64,000 bases of DNA, from assembly GCA_015060455.1 (NCBI GenBank), contig SUYM01000007.1, positions 31,234-95,233 of the forward strand, written 5' to 3'. Positions 44,982 to 54,300 of the stretch are shown in pieces. The stretch is from Bacteroidales bacterium (lineage in GTDB: Bacteria > Bacteroidota > Bacteroidia > Bacteroidales > UBA932). The notes under the pieces were generated by a model that saw only the letters and a program-made list of their open reading frames with translations, searched no databases and had not been told where the DNA came from. Each line of letters opens with the position of its first letter. The stretch's first letter is position 1. A program made the position numbers and the translations under genes.

Positions 44982-45115
44982 CCGCAAAGTTCCGGAGACT
45001 TATCCGTGTCCCAAAAAAGAAAACGGATAAATTTAAAAATCGCAGTCTGAGATGCCTGTGGTGGCGAATTTTGAAAAGAATTTCGAGCAAAAACACTCTA
45101 TTTTTCGCTGAAATT
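44982..45115 (-). repeat. 137-bp two-hairpin upstream element, copy B
   Basis: Read on the minus strand it has the same order as copy A: AATTTCAGCG head, GTGTTTTTGCTCGAAATT, degenerate hairpin 1 (right arm TCAGACTGCGATTTTT kept, left arm decayed to AAAATTCGCC), hairpin 2 with TTATCCG and CGGATAA, then GGAACTTTGC. It drives, presumably, the lipoprotein at 43738-44964. Confidence 0.75.
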
Positions 45116-45264
45116 CACTTTTTAAATCTTTGTGACATGGCTGTAAAAAGATGTCTCGACTCTCCTTGGTTGCTCGAAATGACATTTGGATAACATTTCA
45201 TTGATATGGATGTCATTTCAAATTTTTATAAGGCGGGTTTGAGAAATTTTTAAACAACTTCTTC

Positions 45265-45272
45265 TATATTTG
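45265..45272 (+). promoter_or_regulatory. -7 element of rsmA
   Basis: TATATTTG, an exact TAnnTTTG match, 19 bases before the rsmA ATG. Confidence 0.55.
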
Positions 45273-45291
45273 TATTATTGAAACGTTACCT

Positions 45292-46173
45292 ATGGAAGTA
45301 AGAGCAAAGAAGGCCTTGGGCCAGCACTTTTTGACAGACCTGTCCATCGCACAGAGGATCGCTGACGCACTGATAGTTCCGTGCGGGGATGGAAAAGACG
45401 GATTTCACGGAGCGTCAGACTCCCTGTCACAGGAGTGTGTCAACACATTGGCAAGCCTGCCAAACCCGCTGCTGGCATTGGAAATCGGACCGGGAATGGG
45501 CGTACTGACCCAGTATCTGCTGGAAAGACCCGAAGTCGATCTGAGAATGGTGGAGATTGATACAGAGTCTGTTAACTACCTGCTGATTCATTTCCCTAAG
45601 GTGCAGGGCAAACTCATGGAGGCGGATTTCCTAAAACTCAAACTCGAAAAATTCTTCAGCGGACAGTTTGCAGTGGTGGGTAATTTCCCATATAACATAT
45701 CTTCACAGATCTTCTTCAAGATTCTTGATTATAAGGAACAGGTGCCGCAGGTGGTGTGCATGATCCAGAAGGAGGTGGCGGAACGCATTGCGGAGAAGCC
45801 CGGCACCAAGACATACGGTATTCTTTCGGTATTGCTTCAGGCGTGGTATGACATTGAATATCTCTTTACTGTCGGCGAGGGAGCATTCAACCCTCCTCCA
45901 AAGGTAAAATCCGCAGTCATACGACTTGTGCGCAACTCCCGCAAGGAACTCGGGTGCGACGAGGGCCTCTTCAAGACCGTGGTCAAGACCGGATTCAACC
46001 AACGCCGAAAAACCTTGAGAAACTCGCTCAAACCGCTTATCCATGCAAAGGCGGACCGGGAAGGATGGACCGAGGAGCAGTTGGCGGAGTTTGTGGCACA
46101 GCCTGTTTTCGAACTGCGTCCGGAAAGGCTCAGCGTGGAGGATTTCATTTCATTGACATTAAAATTGGCATAA
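45292..46173 (+). CDS. rsmA: 16S rRNA dimethyladenosine transferase
   Basis: A 293-residue SAM enzyme that dimethylates two adjacent adenines near the 3' end of 16S r[14 protein letters not shown] opens the protein, motif I is [15 protein letters not shown], motif [17 protein letters not shown], and the C-terminus has [16 protein letters not shown]. Between the RIADAL helix and motif I there are about 25 extra residues ([20 protein letters not shown]), not found in typical homologues. The flavoprotein gene starts 2 bases after the stop. Confidence 0.95.
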   Translation: MEVRAKKALGQHFLTDLSIAQRIADALIVPCGDGKDGFHGASDSLSQECVNTLASLPNPLLALEIGPGMGVLTQYLLERPEVDLRMVEIDTESVNYLLIHFPKVQGKLMEADFLKLKLEKFFSGQFAVVGNFPYNISSQIFFKILDYKEQVPQVVCMIQKEVAERIAEKPGTKTYGILSVLLQAWYDIEYLFTVGEGAFNPPPKVKSAVIRLVRNSRKELGCDEGLFKTVVKTGFNQRRKTLRNSLKPLIHAKADREGWTEEQLAEFVAQPVFELRPERLSVEDFISLTLKLA

Positions 46174-46175
46174 AC

Positions 46176-46820
46176 ATGAAGGTACTATTGGTCAACGGCA
46201 GTCCACATAAGACCGGCTGCACATACACAGCCCTCAAAGAGGTTGAAAAGGAACTGATCAACTCAGGAATAGAGACCGAGATAATATGGCTCGGAGTCAA
46301 ACCTATATCAGGATGTCTCGGATGTGCGCAGTGCATAAAGAAAGGCCCGAACGGCGAACCTGCATCTCTGCGCTGCTTCATGAACGACCCGGTAAACGAT
46401 TTTCTCGACAAGGCAGAGAAGGCAGACGGCTTCATCTTCGGTAGCCCTGTTCATTATGCCGCTCTTTCAGGCGCGCTCAGTTCATTCATGGACCGCGCAT
46501 TCTACGGCAAGGGCAAGATATTCCGCTACAAGCCGGCAGCAGGCATCGTCAGCGCCCGCAGAGGCGGCACAACAGCAGCATTCGACCAGGTAAACAAATA
46601 TTTTACAATCTCGTCAATGCCTGTGGTGTCATCAAAATACTGGAATATGGTACACGGAAGCACTCCGGAGCAGGTGGTGCAGGACGAAGAGGGCATGCAG
46701 GTCATGCGTGAACTCGGCCGCAATATGGCATGGCTGCTCAAATGCATCGAAGCAGGTCGCGCCGCAGGTGTTCCTGACCCTGTCAAGGAGAAACCGGTGA
46801 TGACGAATTTCATCAGATAG
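46176..46820 (+). CDS. NADPH-dependent FMN reductase-like flavoprotein
   Basis: A 214-residue flavodoxin-fold protein of the iron-sulphur flavoprotein/FMN-reductase group. The FMN phosphate loop is NGSPHKTGCTYTAL, GCLGCAQCIKKG supplies cysteines that may bind a cluster, and FGSPVHYAALSGALSSFMDRAF is the second FMN site. It probably reduces quinones or iron with NAD(P)H. Translation is coupled to rsmA. A terminator follows 30 bases later. Confidence 0.88.
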   Translation: MKVLLVNGSPHKTGCTYTALKEVEKELINSGIETEIIWLGVKPISGCLGCAQCIKKGPNGEPASLRCFMNDPVNDFLDKAEKADGFIFGSPVHYAALSGALSSFMDRAFYGKGKIFRYKPAAGIVSARRGGTTAAFDQVNKYFTISSMPVVSSKYWNMVHGSTPEQVVQDEEGMQVMRELGRNMAWLLKCIEAGRAAGVPDPVKEKPVMTNFIR

Positions 46821-46851
46821 CGCGACACCTCTCTCATGCTCAGCGACATAC

Positions 46852-46886
46852 AAAAAGCCGCCACCCATATTAGGGCAGCGGCTTTT
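46852..46886. terminator. Bidirectional terminator between the flavoprotein gene and pheS
   Basis: AAAAGCCGC and GCGGCTTTT arms flank a 16-base loop, with A and T runs on both sides serving convergent transcripts. Confidence 0.85.
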
Positions 46887-46926
46887 CATAATCGCCTATA
46901 TTCAAGACAGTTAAGTTCCTTGCGAA

Positions 46927-47952
46927 TTATAACGATGTCTCAAACTCTTTCAGGAAGCGGAGGTCGTTCTCGAAATAGTTTCTCAGGTCACGCACCTGCC
47001 ATTTGAGCATCGCGATACGCTCCACGCCCATTCCGAAAGCAAAGCCGCTGTATTTCTTGCTGTCAATGCCAGACGCTTCGAGCACATTCGGATCAACCAT
47101 TCCGCAGCCCATGATCTCAAGCCAACCTGTTCCTTTGCAGATGTTGCAGCCCTTGCCGCCGCAGATGTTGCAACTTACGTCGATCTCAGCAGAAGGCTCT
47201 GTGAACGGGAAATATGAAGGACGCATACGGATCTGAGTCTGAGCGCCGAACATTTCGCGGGCGAAAAGCAGAATCGCCTGTTTCATGTCCGCGAATGTCA
47301 CATTCTCATCGATATAGAGTCCCTCAACCTGATGGAAGATACAGTGTGCACGGGCAGAAATAGCCTCGTTACGGAACACACGGCCGGGGCATACGATACG
47401 GATCGGAAGCGGCATCTTCTCCATGGCACGCACCTGAACACTTGATGTGTGTGTGCGAAGAAGCACTGGGTTGTCGCTGTCGCTGATGAAGAACGTATCC
47501 TGCATCTCGCGGGCAGGGTGCTCTGGCGGGAAGTTCAGCGCCTCGAATACATGCCAGTCATCCTCAACCTCAGGACCCTCAGCCACATCATATCCGAACT
47601 TACGGAAGATATTCACAATCTCCTCTCGGGCAATCGAAACCGGATGGCGCGATCCCAGTTGCACCGGATCACCAGGCATGGTATAGTCAAATGACGCAGC
47701 GCCGGCAGCAGGCGACTCCGCAGCAGCCTCCTTCAAGGCCTCTATCTTTGCCGCAGCAGTATTCTTCAATATATTAAGTTTCTGACCATACTCCCTCTTG
47801 AGTTCCGGAGCCACAGTCCTGAACTCCTCGAAAAGAGCCGTAACACTACCCTTCTTTCCAAGAAGACGCACACGCGCCTCTTCGATTTCCTGCTCGCTCT
47901 TGCAGTCAAGCGCTTCAATTTCAGCCATCAAGGCCTCTATCCTTTCCTTCAT
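46927..47952 (-). CDS. pheS: Phenylalanine-tRNA ligase alpha subunit
   Basis: A 341-residue class II synthetase subunit. Residues 1-90 are the coiled-coil tRNA-binding arm. Motif 2 is RVFRNEAISARAHCIFHQVEGLYID and motif 3 GFAFGMGVERIAMLKW. A cysteine cluster CNICGGKGCNICKGTGW is a usual zinc finger-like insertion in some lineages. The beta subunit is not in the window. Upstream lie REP copies 8-9. Confidence 0.97.
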   Translation of the reverse strand: MKERIEALMAEIEALDCKSEQEIEEARVRLLGKKGSVTALFEEFRTVAPELKREYGQKLNILKNTAAAKIEALKEAAAESPAAGAASFDYTMPGDPVQLGSRHPVSIAREEIVNIFRKFGYDVAEGPEVEDDWHVFEALNFPPEHPAREMQDTFFISDSDNPVLLRTHTSSVQVRAMEKMPLPIRIVCPGRVFRNEAISARAHCIFHQVEGLYIDENVTFADMKQAILLFAREMFGAQTQIRMRPSYFPFTEPSAEIDVSCNICGGKGCNICKGTGWLEIMGCGMVDPNVLEASGIDSKKYSGFAFGMGVERIAMLKWQVRDLRNYFENDLRFLKEFETSL

Positions 47953-47993
47953 ATATAGAATCAGTTAAATTTTATCCTTTTTGGAACTCTTCC

Positions 47994-48075
47994 ATCCGCA
48001 AAAACGCCTGATTTACGGACGCACACACATTTTTCATCAATCCCATCCGTAAAAACGCCATTTTCACGGACGGAA
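47994..48075. repeat. REP-like palindrome pair (copies 8 and 9), 51-bp phase
   Basis: 31-base units at 47994-48024 (TCCGCAAAAA ... ATTTACGGAC) and 48045-48075 (TCCGTAAAAA ... TTTCACGGACGG), start-to-start exactly 51. They fill the gap between pheS and the TerB-like gene, ending 12 bases from the stop of the latter. Confidence 0.85.
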
Positions 48076-48087
48076 CTGCAAAGGTAA

Positions 48088-49596
48088 TTAAATTTTGCAG
48101 GAAATCAGCATCTTCCAGAAAGATGAATCGCGAAGAGGAACCCTCACGCCATCACAATCGACAAAAAAGAGAGACTGCGATGCTGCAACACGATATAAAT
48201 TAAACTCCTTATCAAAAGTAATATGATATTGCTCCGGAGATGCCAGACCCTGAACCTGTGAAAATCCTGTATTGACATAGGTTTTCAACGAACTTCTATG
48301 GTTCAATATGCTTTGAATATATGAAAGATAAGAAGGTTTCTGCTCATCCTTGGTGGAAATCGCCCTATATATGCTTATCAGATTATATATCAGCAGACTC
48401 CATTCCGTATCAAGCGCACGGAGATGACTTTGGAAGGCATTGAGATTCAAATGTCCATCCGGTCCGCAGAACTCATCGGCAACAAGATTCTTAAGGTATT
48501 CCACAGCATCTGAAAAACATGACTGACTCACACCATGCTGCCCGTAATACAGCAACAGCAGATAAAGGGCACGCGATTGAGGGGAAGACTCAAAATTCAC
48601 CTTCGCATTGTCTGCGTTCTCCATCCTGAAATGAAGATTATTGTCTACCAGCACACTGCTGACTATCCCGGACTCGCTGCTGATATAGTCATAAAACATC
48701 TTGTAGTACCCTTCATAGGGCAAGACGAAGGCTTCTTCGGTGAAATGCGACACAAAACTCAAGATTCTCTTCTTGATATCCTGCGACATATCTATGCATA
48801 AAAAATCAACCACCTCCCTGCTGCAATCCTTATCATCAAAGACGGCACCATCTCTAACCTTGACGAGAATGAAGGAGTTGAACGGGAACATATCCGGACC
48901 AAGAGACAAGGCTGACAGGAACACCTTGAAGAACGTCGCCGTATCAAAATCACCGAGCGCCACCTCAACATTTTCTGCGGGCGCTCTCCTTCCATACGGC
49001 GCCAGATATCCGATCGATTTGCGCAACAGATCCCACTGCGCCCCGAAATCAGCCGCCGACCGAGTGTTCAACCCCAGACCTTCAAGCACCGAAGGCAGAT
49101 AGAAAAACTGGAGACCGATATCACCGAACGCCTTTGAAATCAACAGGTTGTCATACTTGTCATCAAAAACCATGTGAGCATTTTTCTCCCAGGATTTCTC
49201 AAGGAAAACCACCTGACAGTCAGACACCTTTGTCTCCGAAGCCGGCACCGATATGACCCGCGCCCACTCCCTGGTCTCCCGCCCGCAAGCCATTGATACA
49301 GCGGTCAGAAGAATATTCTCCCGGTCCGAGACATCACTGTCCGCCCTCATGATCCGATTGAACAGGTCAATTACATATTCCGCCTGTTCATCACTCATTT
49401 CATTGATTGAAGACACCGCCTCAGAAAGAGTTATATAATGAGCCATATCGCAATCTTCACGCGATATCGCCAATTCACTCTGAAGTTCATCCAAGATACG
49501 GATTTCCTTGCCATGAATCCTCCCGTCCGCCTTGATCAGATCCACCGCAACCTTGAATATTGTCCGTTTTTTCAGGGGTGTCAATGATGATAACAT
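48088..49596 (-). CDS. TerB-like domain protein of unknown function
   Basis: A 502-residue cytosolic protein. Residues about 5-100 match the TerB-like all-helical metal-binding domain (FKVAVDLIKADGRIHGKEIRILDELQSEL, ADSDVSDRENILLTAVSMACG) with the DGRIHGKE acidic pocket. The remaining 400 residues are helical without a domain I recognise. TerB-like proteins turn up in stress and defence operons with vWA and other proteins. It lies on the same strand as the tubulin-like operon, separated by 290 bases that hold a DUF1294 remnant, so it may be an island member or an older neighbour. Confidence 0.7.
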   Translation of the reverse strand: MLSSLTPLKKRTIFKVAVDLIKADGRIHGKEIRILDELQSELAISREDCDMAHYITLSEAVSSINEMSDEQAEYVIDLFNRIMRADSDVSDRENILLTAVSMACGRETREWARVISVPASETKVSDCQVVFLEKSWEKNAHMVFDDKYDNLLISKAFGDIGLQFFYLPSVLEGLGLNTRSAADFGAQWDLLRKSIGYLAPYGRRAPAENVEVALGDFDTATFFKVFLSALSLGPDMFPFNSFILVKVRDGAVFDDKDCSREVVDFLCIDMSQDIKKRILSFVSHFTEEAFVLPYEGYYKMFYDYISSESGIVSSVLVDNNLHFRMENADNAKVNFESSPQSRALYLLLLYYGQHGVSQSCFSDAVEYLKNLVADEFCGPDGHLNLNAFQSHLRALDTEWSLLIYNLISIYRAISTKDEQKPSYLSYIQSILNHRSSLKTYVNTGFSQVQGLASPEQYHITFDKEFNLYRVAASQSLFFVDCDGVRVPLRDSSFWKMLISCKI

Positions 49597-49733
49597 ATCC
49601 GATTTTTAAATTATAACTGCCATCTTTGAATTTCTGGTTTTCGGCCGATTATATTCCCCATAAATACAGTTTATTCCGCTGCGAATATACAAAATTTGCA
49701 GATTGTGGATAAATAAAACACCTTTTGTTTGCC

Positions 49734-49880
49734 TTAAAGAAACGTCAGAATGATAATTGTCTGAGCCACCATCATCAATGGAACCGGAATCGAAAATTTC
49801 AATTTCTGAGTCTTGTGATGAAACAGATACATTCCGGCAAATGCGCCGAAACTTCCCATCAGTGCCGATAATACCAGTTC
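49734..49880 (-). pseudogene. 5'-truncated DUF1294 membrane protein remnant
   Basis: The frame reads ELVLSALMGSFGAFAGMYLF, HHKTQKLKFSIPVPLMMVAQ, TIIILTFL, stop. This matches the second half of DUF1294 proteins, whose conserved GGxxGALxGMxxFRHKT lies there. The first 35-40 residues (N-terminal TM and the DK/RIPE segment) are missing: the codon before is TAG and the tubulin-system gene ends 7 bases further upstream. Best explained by insertion of the island into a DUF1294 gene. Confidence 0.75.
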
Positions 49881-49887
49881 CTATTAC

Positions 49888-50913
49888 TTAATCTCTATAA
49901 TATCCCCTTACCCCGTTAAGCATGGTGCTGATGTATTTGCTGAAAGCCGGATCCTTTGAATAGAACCCAATCTCGTCGGTGGCATATTTACTTGGGAAAG
50001 CGAGGACTGCCCGTCCTGAAACGAGCCAGCATGTCATCGTCAGATACTCGTCCAACGGAATAAGTTCGATTCCATGAGCAAGGTATTTCTCTATCAACAA
50101 CCTCGACATTCCTTTATACATATCTTCATAATCAGCAAAAGCAATCTGCCGTTTTGGCTTTCCAAGATAATATGTCTTCACCGAATCCATCTTGACGTAG
50201 ATTTGCTCCAGTTCCCGCCCTAAGTCATCATCATAAGATATCCGACCCTGCAACCGGCTCAGATATCGATCGACGTTTCGAGAGAACGATTCAAAATTCT
50301 TTTCTCGTGATTTATTGAAATATTTTTCACAGACTTCCGAGTCATCAAATTTACGCTTGCGACGCATCGAATCCAACTCTGCATCCATATCTCCCCAAAA
50401 ACAAGGATTTATTCTCTGCTCCCTTATCATCCGATGAAATGTTCTCCCCTCTATGTCATAATATGCAATTGTCACCTTGCCACCATTGTCAGCATGAGAC
50501 AGGAGCATATGATTCATGCGAATGAAGTTCTCGGGCCGGCTCAATATTCCATAATAAAGCACGTCTTCAAAAATAACTACGCTATCCCTCGGGGTCATCT
50601 CATCCAACAATGCATTTACCTCTAGCAGGTAATCTGGAAATATACCAAGATAGCGGGTTGAAACCGAGTTCTGGACATCAAGAAGGTTGTTGGAGATGTC
50701 TTCCAGATTATTGATCATACTCTCTGTCCTATATGCGTCCTCCCGCTGCTCTACCACAAAAATGATTATGGTTATCAGCAGAGAAACAGCAGCCGAACTG
50801 ACAATAAACTGAAAAATCTTATATAAAACAGAGTGCCGCACCCAAGAAACAAGGCGCGCCCATTTCGTCGAGTGAGATTTTGCTTCTTCTTTGTTACTCA
50901 TCGTGTTCATCAT
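49888..50913 (-). CDS. One-TM protein of unknown function, tubulin-like system
   Basis: 341 residues from ATG 50913, chosen for the GGAG box 7 bases upstream; ATG 50901 is a second possibility. It overlaps the 3' end of the tubulin-like gene B by about 20 bases, so translation is coupled. A cytosolic N-terminus of about 30 residues precedes one TM helix (FQFIVSSAAVSLLITIIIFVVEQ, about 36-58), leaving a 285-residue soluble domain (RDSVVIFEDVLYYGIL, GGKVTIAYYDIEGRTFHRMI, GIELIPLDEYLTMTCWLVSGRAVLAFPS). The alternation is reminiscent of a Rossmann-like or PLD-like fold, but no HKD motif is seen. Last gene of the operon; the DUF1294 remnant begins at the next few bases. Confidence 0.78.
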   Translation of the reverse strand: MMNTMSNKEEAKSHSTKWARLVSWVRHSVLYKIFQFIVSSAAVSLLITIIIFVVEQREDAYRTESMINNLEDISNNLLDVQNSVSTRYLGIFPDYLLEVNALLDEMTPRDSVVIFEDVLYYGILSRPENFIRMNHMLLSHADNGGKVTIAYYDIEGRTFHRMIREQRINPCFWGDMDAELDSMRRKRKFDDSEVCEKYFNKSREKNFESFSRNVDRYLSRLQGRISYDDDLGRELEQIYVKMDSVKTYYLGKPKRQIAFADYEDMYKGMSRLLIEKYLAHGIELIPLDEYLTMTCWLVSGRAVLAFPSKYATDEIGFYSKDPAFSKYISTMLNGVRGYYRD

Positions 50914-53263
50914 TTTTACACTCCGGCTTAAGCGCAAAACCGGACTTCCGAATATCCTCAAAAATCTGACGGTCAAAATGTGGGTTCTGCAACGGCATTT
51001 CCTTCAGGCTACTGATACAATACTCATATTCCTCCTGTACAGACTTATCCAATGCGTCAACACAATAAGGTATGACAGCAAAGTCTGAACGGAAGAAAAT
51101 CATTCGTTGCTTCAAATAAGGCACTTCTGATGGTCTGAAAAGGAGGCTGAATCCACCTGAGAAAAAGCTATGATCCATCTCCATTCGAGATTTCTTATAT
51201 AGATCTTCTTTATAAATGACTGCGCAGTATTCCCTGACTATCTTGTCTGACGGGCTCCTGTTAGTAAGAGGATCAAGCAGTCCTCTGTAATTCAACTTAA
51301 GGAGAGGGCTTACCTTTCTTGCAACCTCTTTCTTAAGTGCCTCATAATCTGAATCTGAAAGATTCTGGATGACATCCTCAATAAGTCTTGTCCTATATTC
51401 TTCACAACGAGGAAGATTCAAGGTGTATGCGTCAAGAGCGGCATCGAGTTCCTCTTTTGTCATCTCTACAATCGGCTTCGACAGTGTTGCTGTGAACTCT
51501 GTTAAAACAACCTCACCCTCTTCTAATATAAGATCAAGACGTTCTGATGATGAAAGATCGTACTCAAAGCAACGAGACAATTCCTCACTTTGGCTTTTGA
51601 TTAGGCTAATTTTATATACATCCCTGAGAGAAAACATGGAATCCAACATGCCTTTTACCTGAGAGTCCAGTCCTTTTATATGAAACACAGTATAATCGAG
51701 AACATAAATAGCCAACAGTCGTCTCCGACATTCTATCTTTGCTTTTAAAAGTTCACCAGCCACTTGCTCAATGTCATAAAGAAAACCTCTTATAGTCGAT
51801 TCGCTCTTGAACCGCTTCGAAAGATAATTGCCATAATCTGCCAAAATCCCATTCAACGTCGTTTTAGTTCTTTCTACAACATGAGAAAACATACTATATT
51901 CGTTCTCCATCCTTACGCGACTCTGATCTAAAAGATATAACAAATTCCAGATATAGGATTCAACTGAGATAATACCACCAACTTCTCTAAGAGTGGTTAT
52001 TATCCTATCCTTAATTTGCGTGTATAGATGGTGTCCTATGGATTCCTTCTTTTCAGATTCATTCAGAAATGGATGTGACAAAACATATTTCCACACCTTC
52101 GAACGAGTCGCCTCAAACGTATCTTCCGCACAAAGCCGAAGCCTATCTGTCTCAAAAAGGCGTTTGCAAGAAAAGATGGCTTCGAGTAAATCCTCACAAC
52201 TAGCATCCTTCAGCCTTTTTAATTCTTCCTTCCAGAATTCATCAGTCGCATCAGTGCTATCACAATACTGACGAAGCAGTTCTAACCTCGCTTTGAGAGC
52301 ATAAATCTCTGCCAACTGTTCACCCTTATATACAACGTGACACACTCCAAACCGTTGTGCCCAGCCTAATTTGTCCGTGAAGTTAAACCTTCCACCTTTC
52401 CAGCCTCCGCATGAATCCAGTGATGTATAATCTAAATAACCCAGAAGAAACATACCCGCACCCAATGCCTGACAGAGGACATTGATATTATCAACCGTCT
52501 CACAATTTTCAGTCTTATTGTCTATAAGGTAAAAGTTGTCATAAAGAGGAGACGTGATAGTCTTTGTCTGCCCTGCCACATTAAACGAAATCGGTTTGTT
52601 TGGGGAGGCTGTCTGAAGATAATCAAGATCAAGAATTGACGAATATGTGTTCAAACGAACCCTTGGGGTGCTATAGCCCGATGGATTCATTCTCCGAAAA
52701 ACTCCATATAACACCCCAAAGCCATTAATAATTACCTGATTCCCATACATCTCCCTTACAAGTTGCGCTACATTAATAAATGCACCTGCGCCCATACCTC
52801 CGGCAAGGGACATTGCAATGTAAACATCAACGTATTCGGAAATGAGCGAATTTATTGAAAGAACCGACTCTATTGCCTCACGTATCTTGTATCTCAAAAG
52901 TTCAATATTCAACTCTGTAACCAGACGTCCGTTTGTTCGCAACTGCCCAGTTCCGCATTTAAATGAATGAAGGATCTTACCACTATTTTCAGGAAACATC
53001 CAATCAAACACCCCTTGCGTACGACCTTTTTCAAAAGCCAAATACGCATTTTCCGTCTGCAAAGGCACGATTTCATCAGCCGAGAATATTTCCCCAAAGC
53101 GAGGATGTAATTCACACCAATCGCTATCAATTGCAAGGAAAGCAATCACTGGCGGAATATTTCCATCACCAAACGTCTCCTCAAACATTTTCTTGGTGTG
53201 GGCTATTGCCTTTATACCAGTACCTCCAATACCTATATAAAGAGATCTCCGAACATATGTCAT
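50894..53263 (-). CDS. Tubulin/FtsZ-like GTPase B (Tubulin_2-type), 789 residues
   Basis: Contains an N-terminal tubulin-fold GTPase: nucleotide-binding GIGGTG (11-16), a second acidic loop FLAIDSD (42-48), CGTGQLRTNGR (103-113) and the tubulin-signature loop SLAGGMGAGAF (152-162). It then has a long helical C-terminal extension (residues 330-789). Homologues of this group (PF13809-like) are rare, uncharacterised and usually next to vWA, membrane or protease genes. The paralogue GTPase A is in the same operon. The two differ in length and in the signature loop (GGMGAGA versus GGTGSSS), so they may form a heteropolymer, or one may regulate the other. No signal or TM segment. Confidence 0.82.
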   Translation of the reverse strand: MTYVRRSLYIGIGGTGIKAIAHTKKMFEETFGDGNIPPVIAFLAIDSDWCELHPRFGEIFSADEIVPLQTENAYLAFEKGRTQGVFDWMFPENSGKILHSFKCGTGQLRTNGRLVTELNIELLRYKIREAIESVLSINSLISEYVDVYIAMSLAGGMGAGAFINVAQLVREMYGNQVIINGFGVLYGVFRRMNPSGYSTPRVRLNTYSSILDLDYLQTASPNKPISFNVAGQTKTITSPLYDNFYLIDNKTENCETVDNINVLCQALGAGMFLLGYLDYTSLDSCGGWKGGRFNFTDKLGWAQRFGVCHVVYKGEQLAEIYALKARLELLRQYCDSTDATDEFWKEELKRLKDASCEDLLEAIFSCKRLFETDRLRLCAEDTFEATRSKVWKYVLSHPFLNESEKKESIGHHLYTQIKDRIITTLREVGGIISVESYIWNLLYLLDQSRVRMENEYSMFSHVVERTKTTLNGILADYGNYLSKRFKSESTIRGFLYDIEQVAGELLKAKIECRRRLLAIYVLDYTVFHIKGLDSQVKGMLDSMFSLRDVYKISLIKSQSEELSRCFEYDLSSSERLDLILEEGEVVLTEFTATLSKPIVEMTKEELDAALDAYTLNLPRCEEYRTRLIEDVIQNLSDSDYEALKKEVARKVSPLLKLNYRGLLDPLTNRSPSDKIVREYCAVIYKEDLYKKSRMEMDHSFFSGGFSLLFRPSEVPYLKQRMIFFRSDFAVIPYCVDALDKSVQEEYEYCISSLKEMPLQNPHFDRQIFEDIRKSGFALKPECKNDEHDE

Positions 53264-53339
53264 ACGCGGTTATATATTAAACGACCATTGTTTGTTCACT
53301 TCGGGGTATGCTTGCTCCTCGTATTATTCAAAAATCTGT

Positions 53340-54218
53340 TCAGCGCGAACCATTTTCCAGCAACAGATAAGGATCTCGTTCAATAATCCCCGATGCTTCC
53401 AACCGCCCAAGCAGACTGTCATTATCATCATCTGAATCAGTCCTTTGATAAAGCATCAGATAAGACAATTTTCTCAAAATATCCCGCTGCGCGTCATCCG
53501 CAACATTATATGCCTCCTGCATGATCTGCATCAGCGGGGTCTGAGCGGCAAGAATTTTCTCTGCCCGTTCTTTTGAGATTGTGCTCACAATGATATGAAC
53601 CGAATACGTCAGCAGGCGACCGGCAAGACGAGGCGATGTCAATCCTTCAGCCTTTTCAGGCAACAGACTATAGCCATCCGGCACTTGTATGTCCGCCTCC
53701 CTCCCCTCGACCCGAGCTTTATCCAGCATCACCTTTTCAAGTTCCTCATAAGTGGCATATCCCATTATGGCGCACATCAGAGAACAGAAATTCTCGTTGT
53801 CCATCAAATCAATAGTGTGAATCATCAGATCTCTGACATCCGAAGTCGAGGGCACCTTATCGAATTTACTATCCGTGAAAGCAAAGATAGAGTATTCTCC
53901 ATCATTTTCCTGGACAGTGATTTCTGACCGATATTGATTGTTCTTGTTCAAACGCTTCAACTCGTACGAAACCAAGCCTGCCACATGCTCGGGCACAGGT
54001 ATCGGAAACGGAGAATAAACAAATAGCCTATCCGGCTCCTTTGCATCACACTTCAAAACAGTATTGAAGCTGCAATGAACGCCATCAATAACAGTCGTAA
54101 ACACCCCCTCTTCCGGACATTGCGAAGCAATACCTGCCTCGTCAAACATCAGCTGAACGATCGCTGCTACGTCGACACACCGGTCTGGTTGCCGCCTAAA
54201 GAAATTGAAGATACTCAT
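53340..54218 (-). CDS. Soluble protein of unknown function, tubulin-like system
   Basis: 292 residues from ATG 54218 (MSIFNFFRRQPDR); an ATG three codons earlier is equivalent. The N-terminal 130 residues (VAAIVQLMFDEAGI, RLFVYSPFPIPVPEHVAGLVSYELKRLN, GEYSIFAFTDSKF) resemble in layout the YbjN/type III chaperone-like fold, an inference only. The C-terminal part is helical (MDNENFCSLMCAIMGYATYEELEKVM). It lies between the calpain-like and tubulin B genes with gaps under 85 bases, suggesting a chaperone or adaptor for one of them. Confidence 0.72.
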   Translation of the reverse strand: MSIFNFFRRQPDRCVDVAAIVQLMFDEAGIASQCPEEGVFTTVIDGVHCSFNTVLKCDAKEPDRLFVYSPFPIPVPEHVAGLVSYELKRLNKNNQYRSEITVQENDGEYSIFAFTDSKFDKVPSTSDVRDLMIHTIDLMDNENFCSLMCAIMGYATYEELEKVMLDKARVEGREADIQVPDGYSLLPEKAEGLTSPRLAGRLLTYSVHIIVSTISKERAEKILAAQTPLMQIMQEAYNVADDAQRDILRKLSYLMLYQRTDSDDDNDSLLGRLEASGIIERDPYLLLENGSR

Positions 54219-54300
54219 ATCCTGCAAATTTATCTATTTAATATCGTCTGCTATTTGCAAATAATTCGGTCAGATGTCTATATCTGCTAGCCCCAAATTC

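Noticed and set aside
49597..49733. A further gene between the DUF1294 remnant and the TerB-like gene
   Set aside because: No open frame or start; AT-rich leader of the TerB-like gene only.
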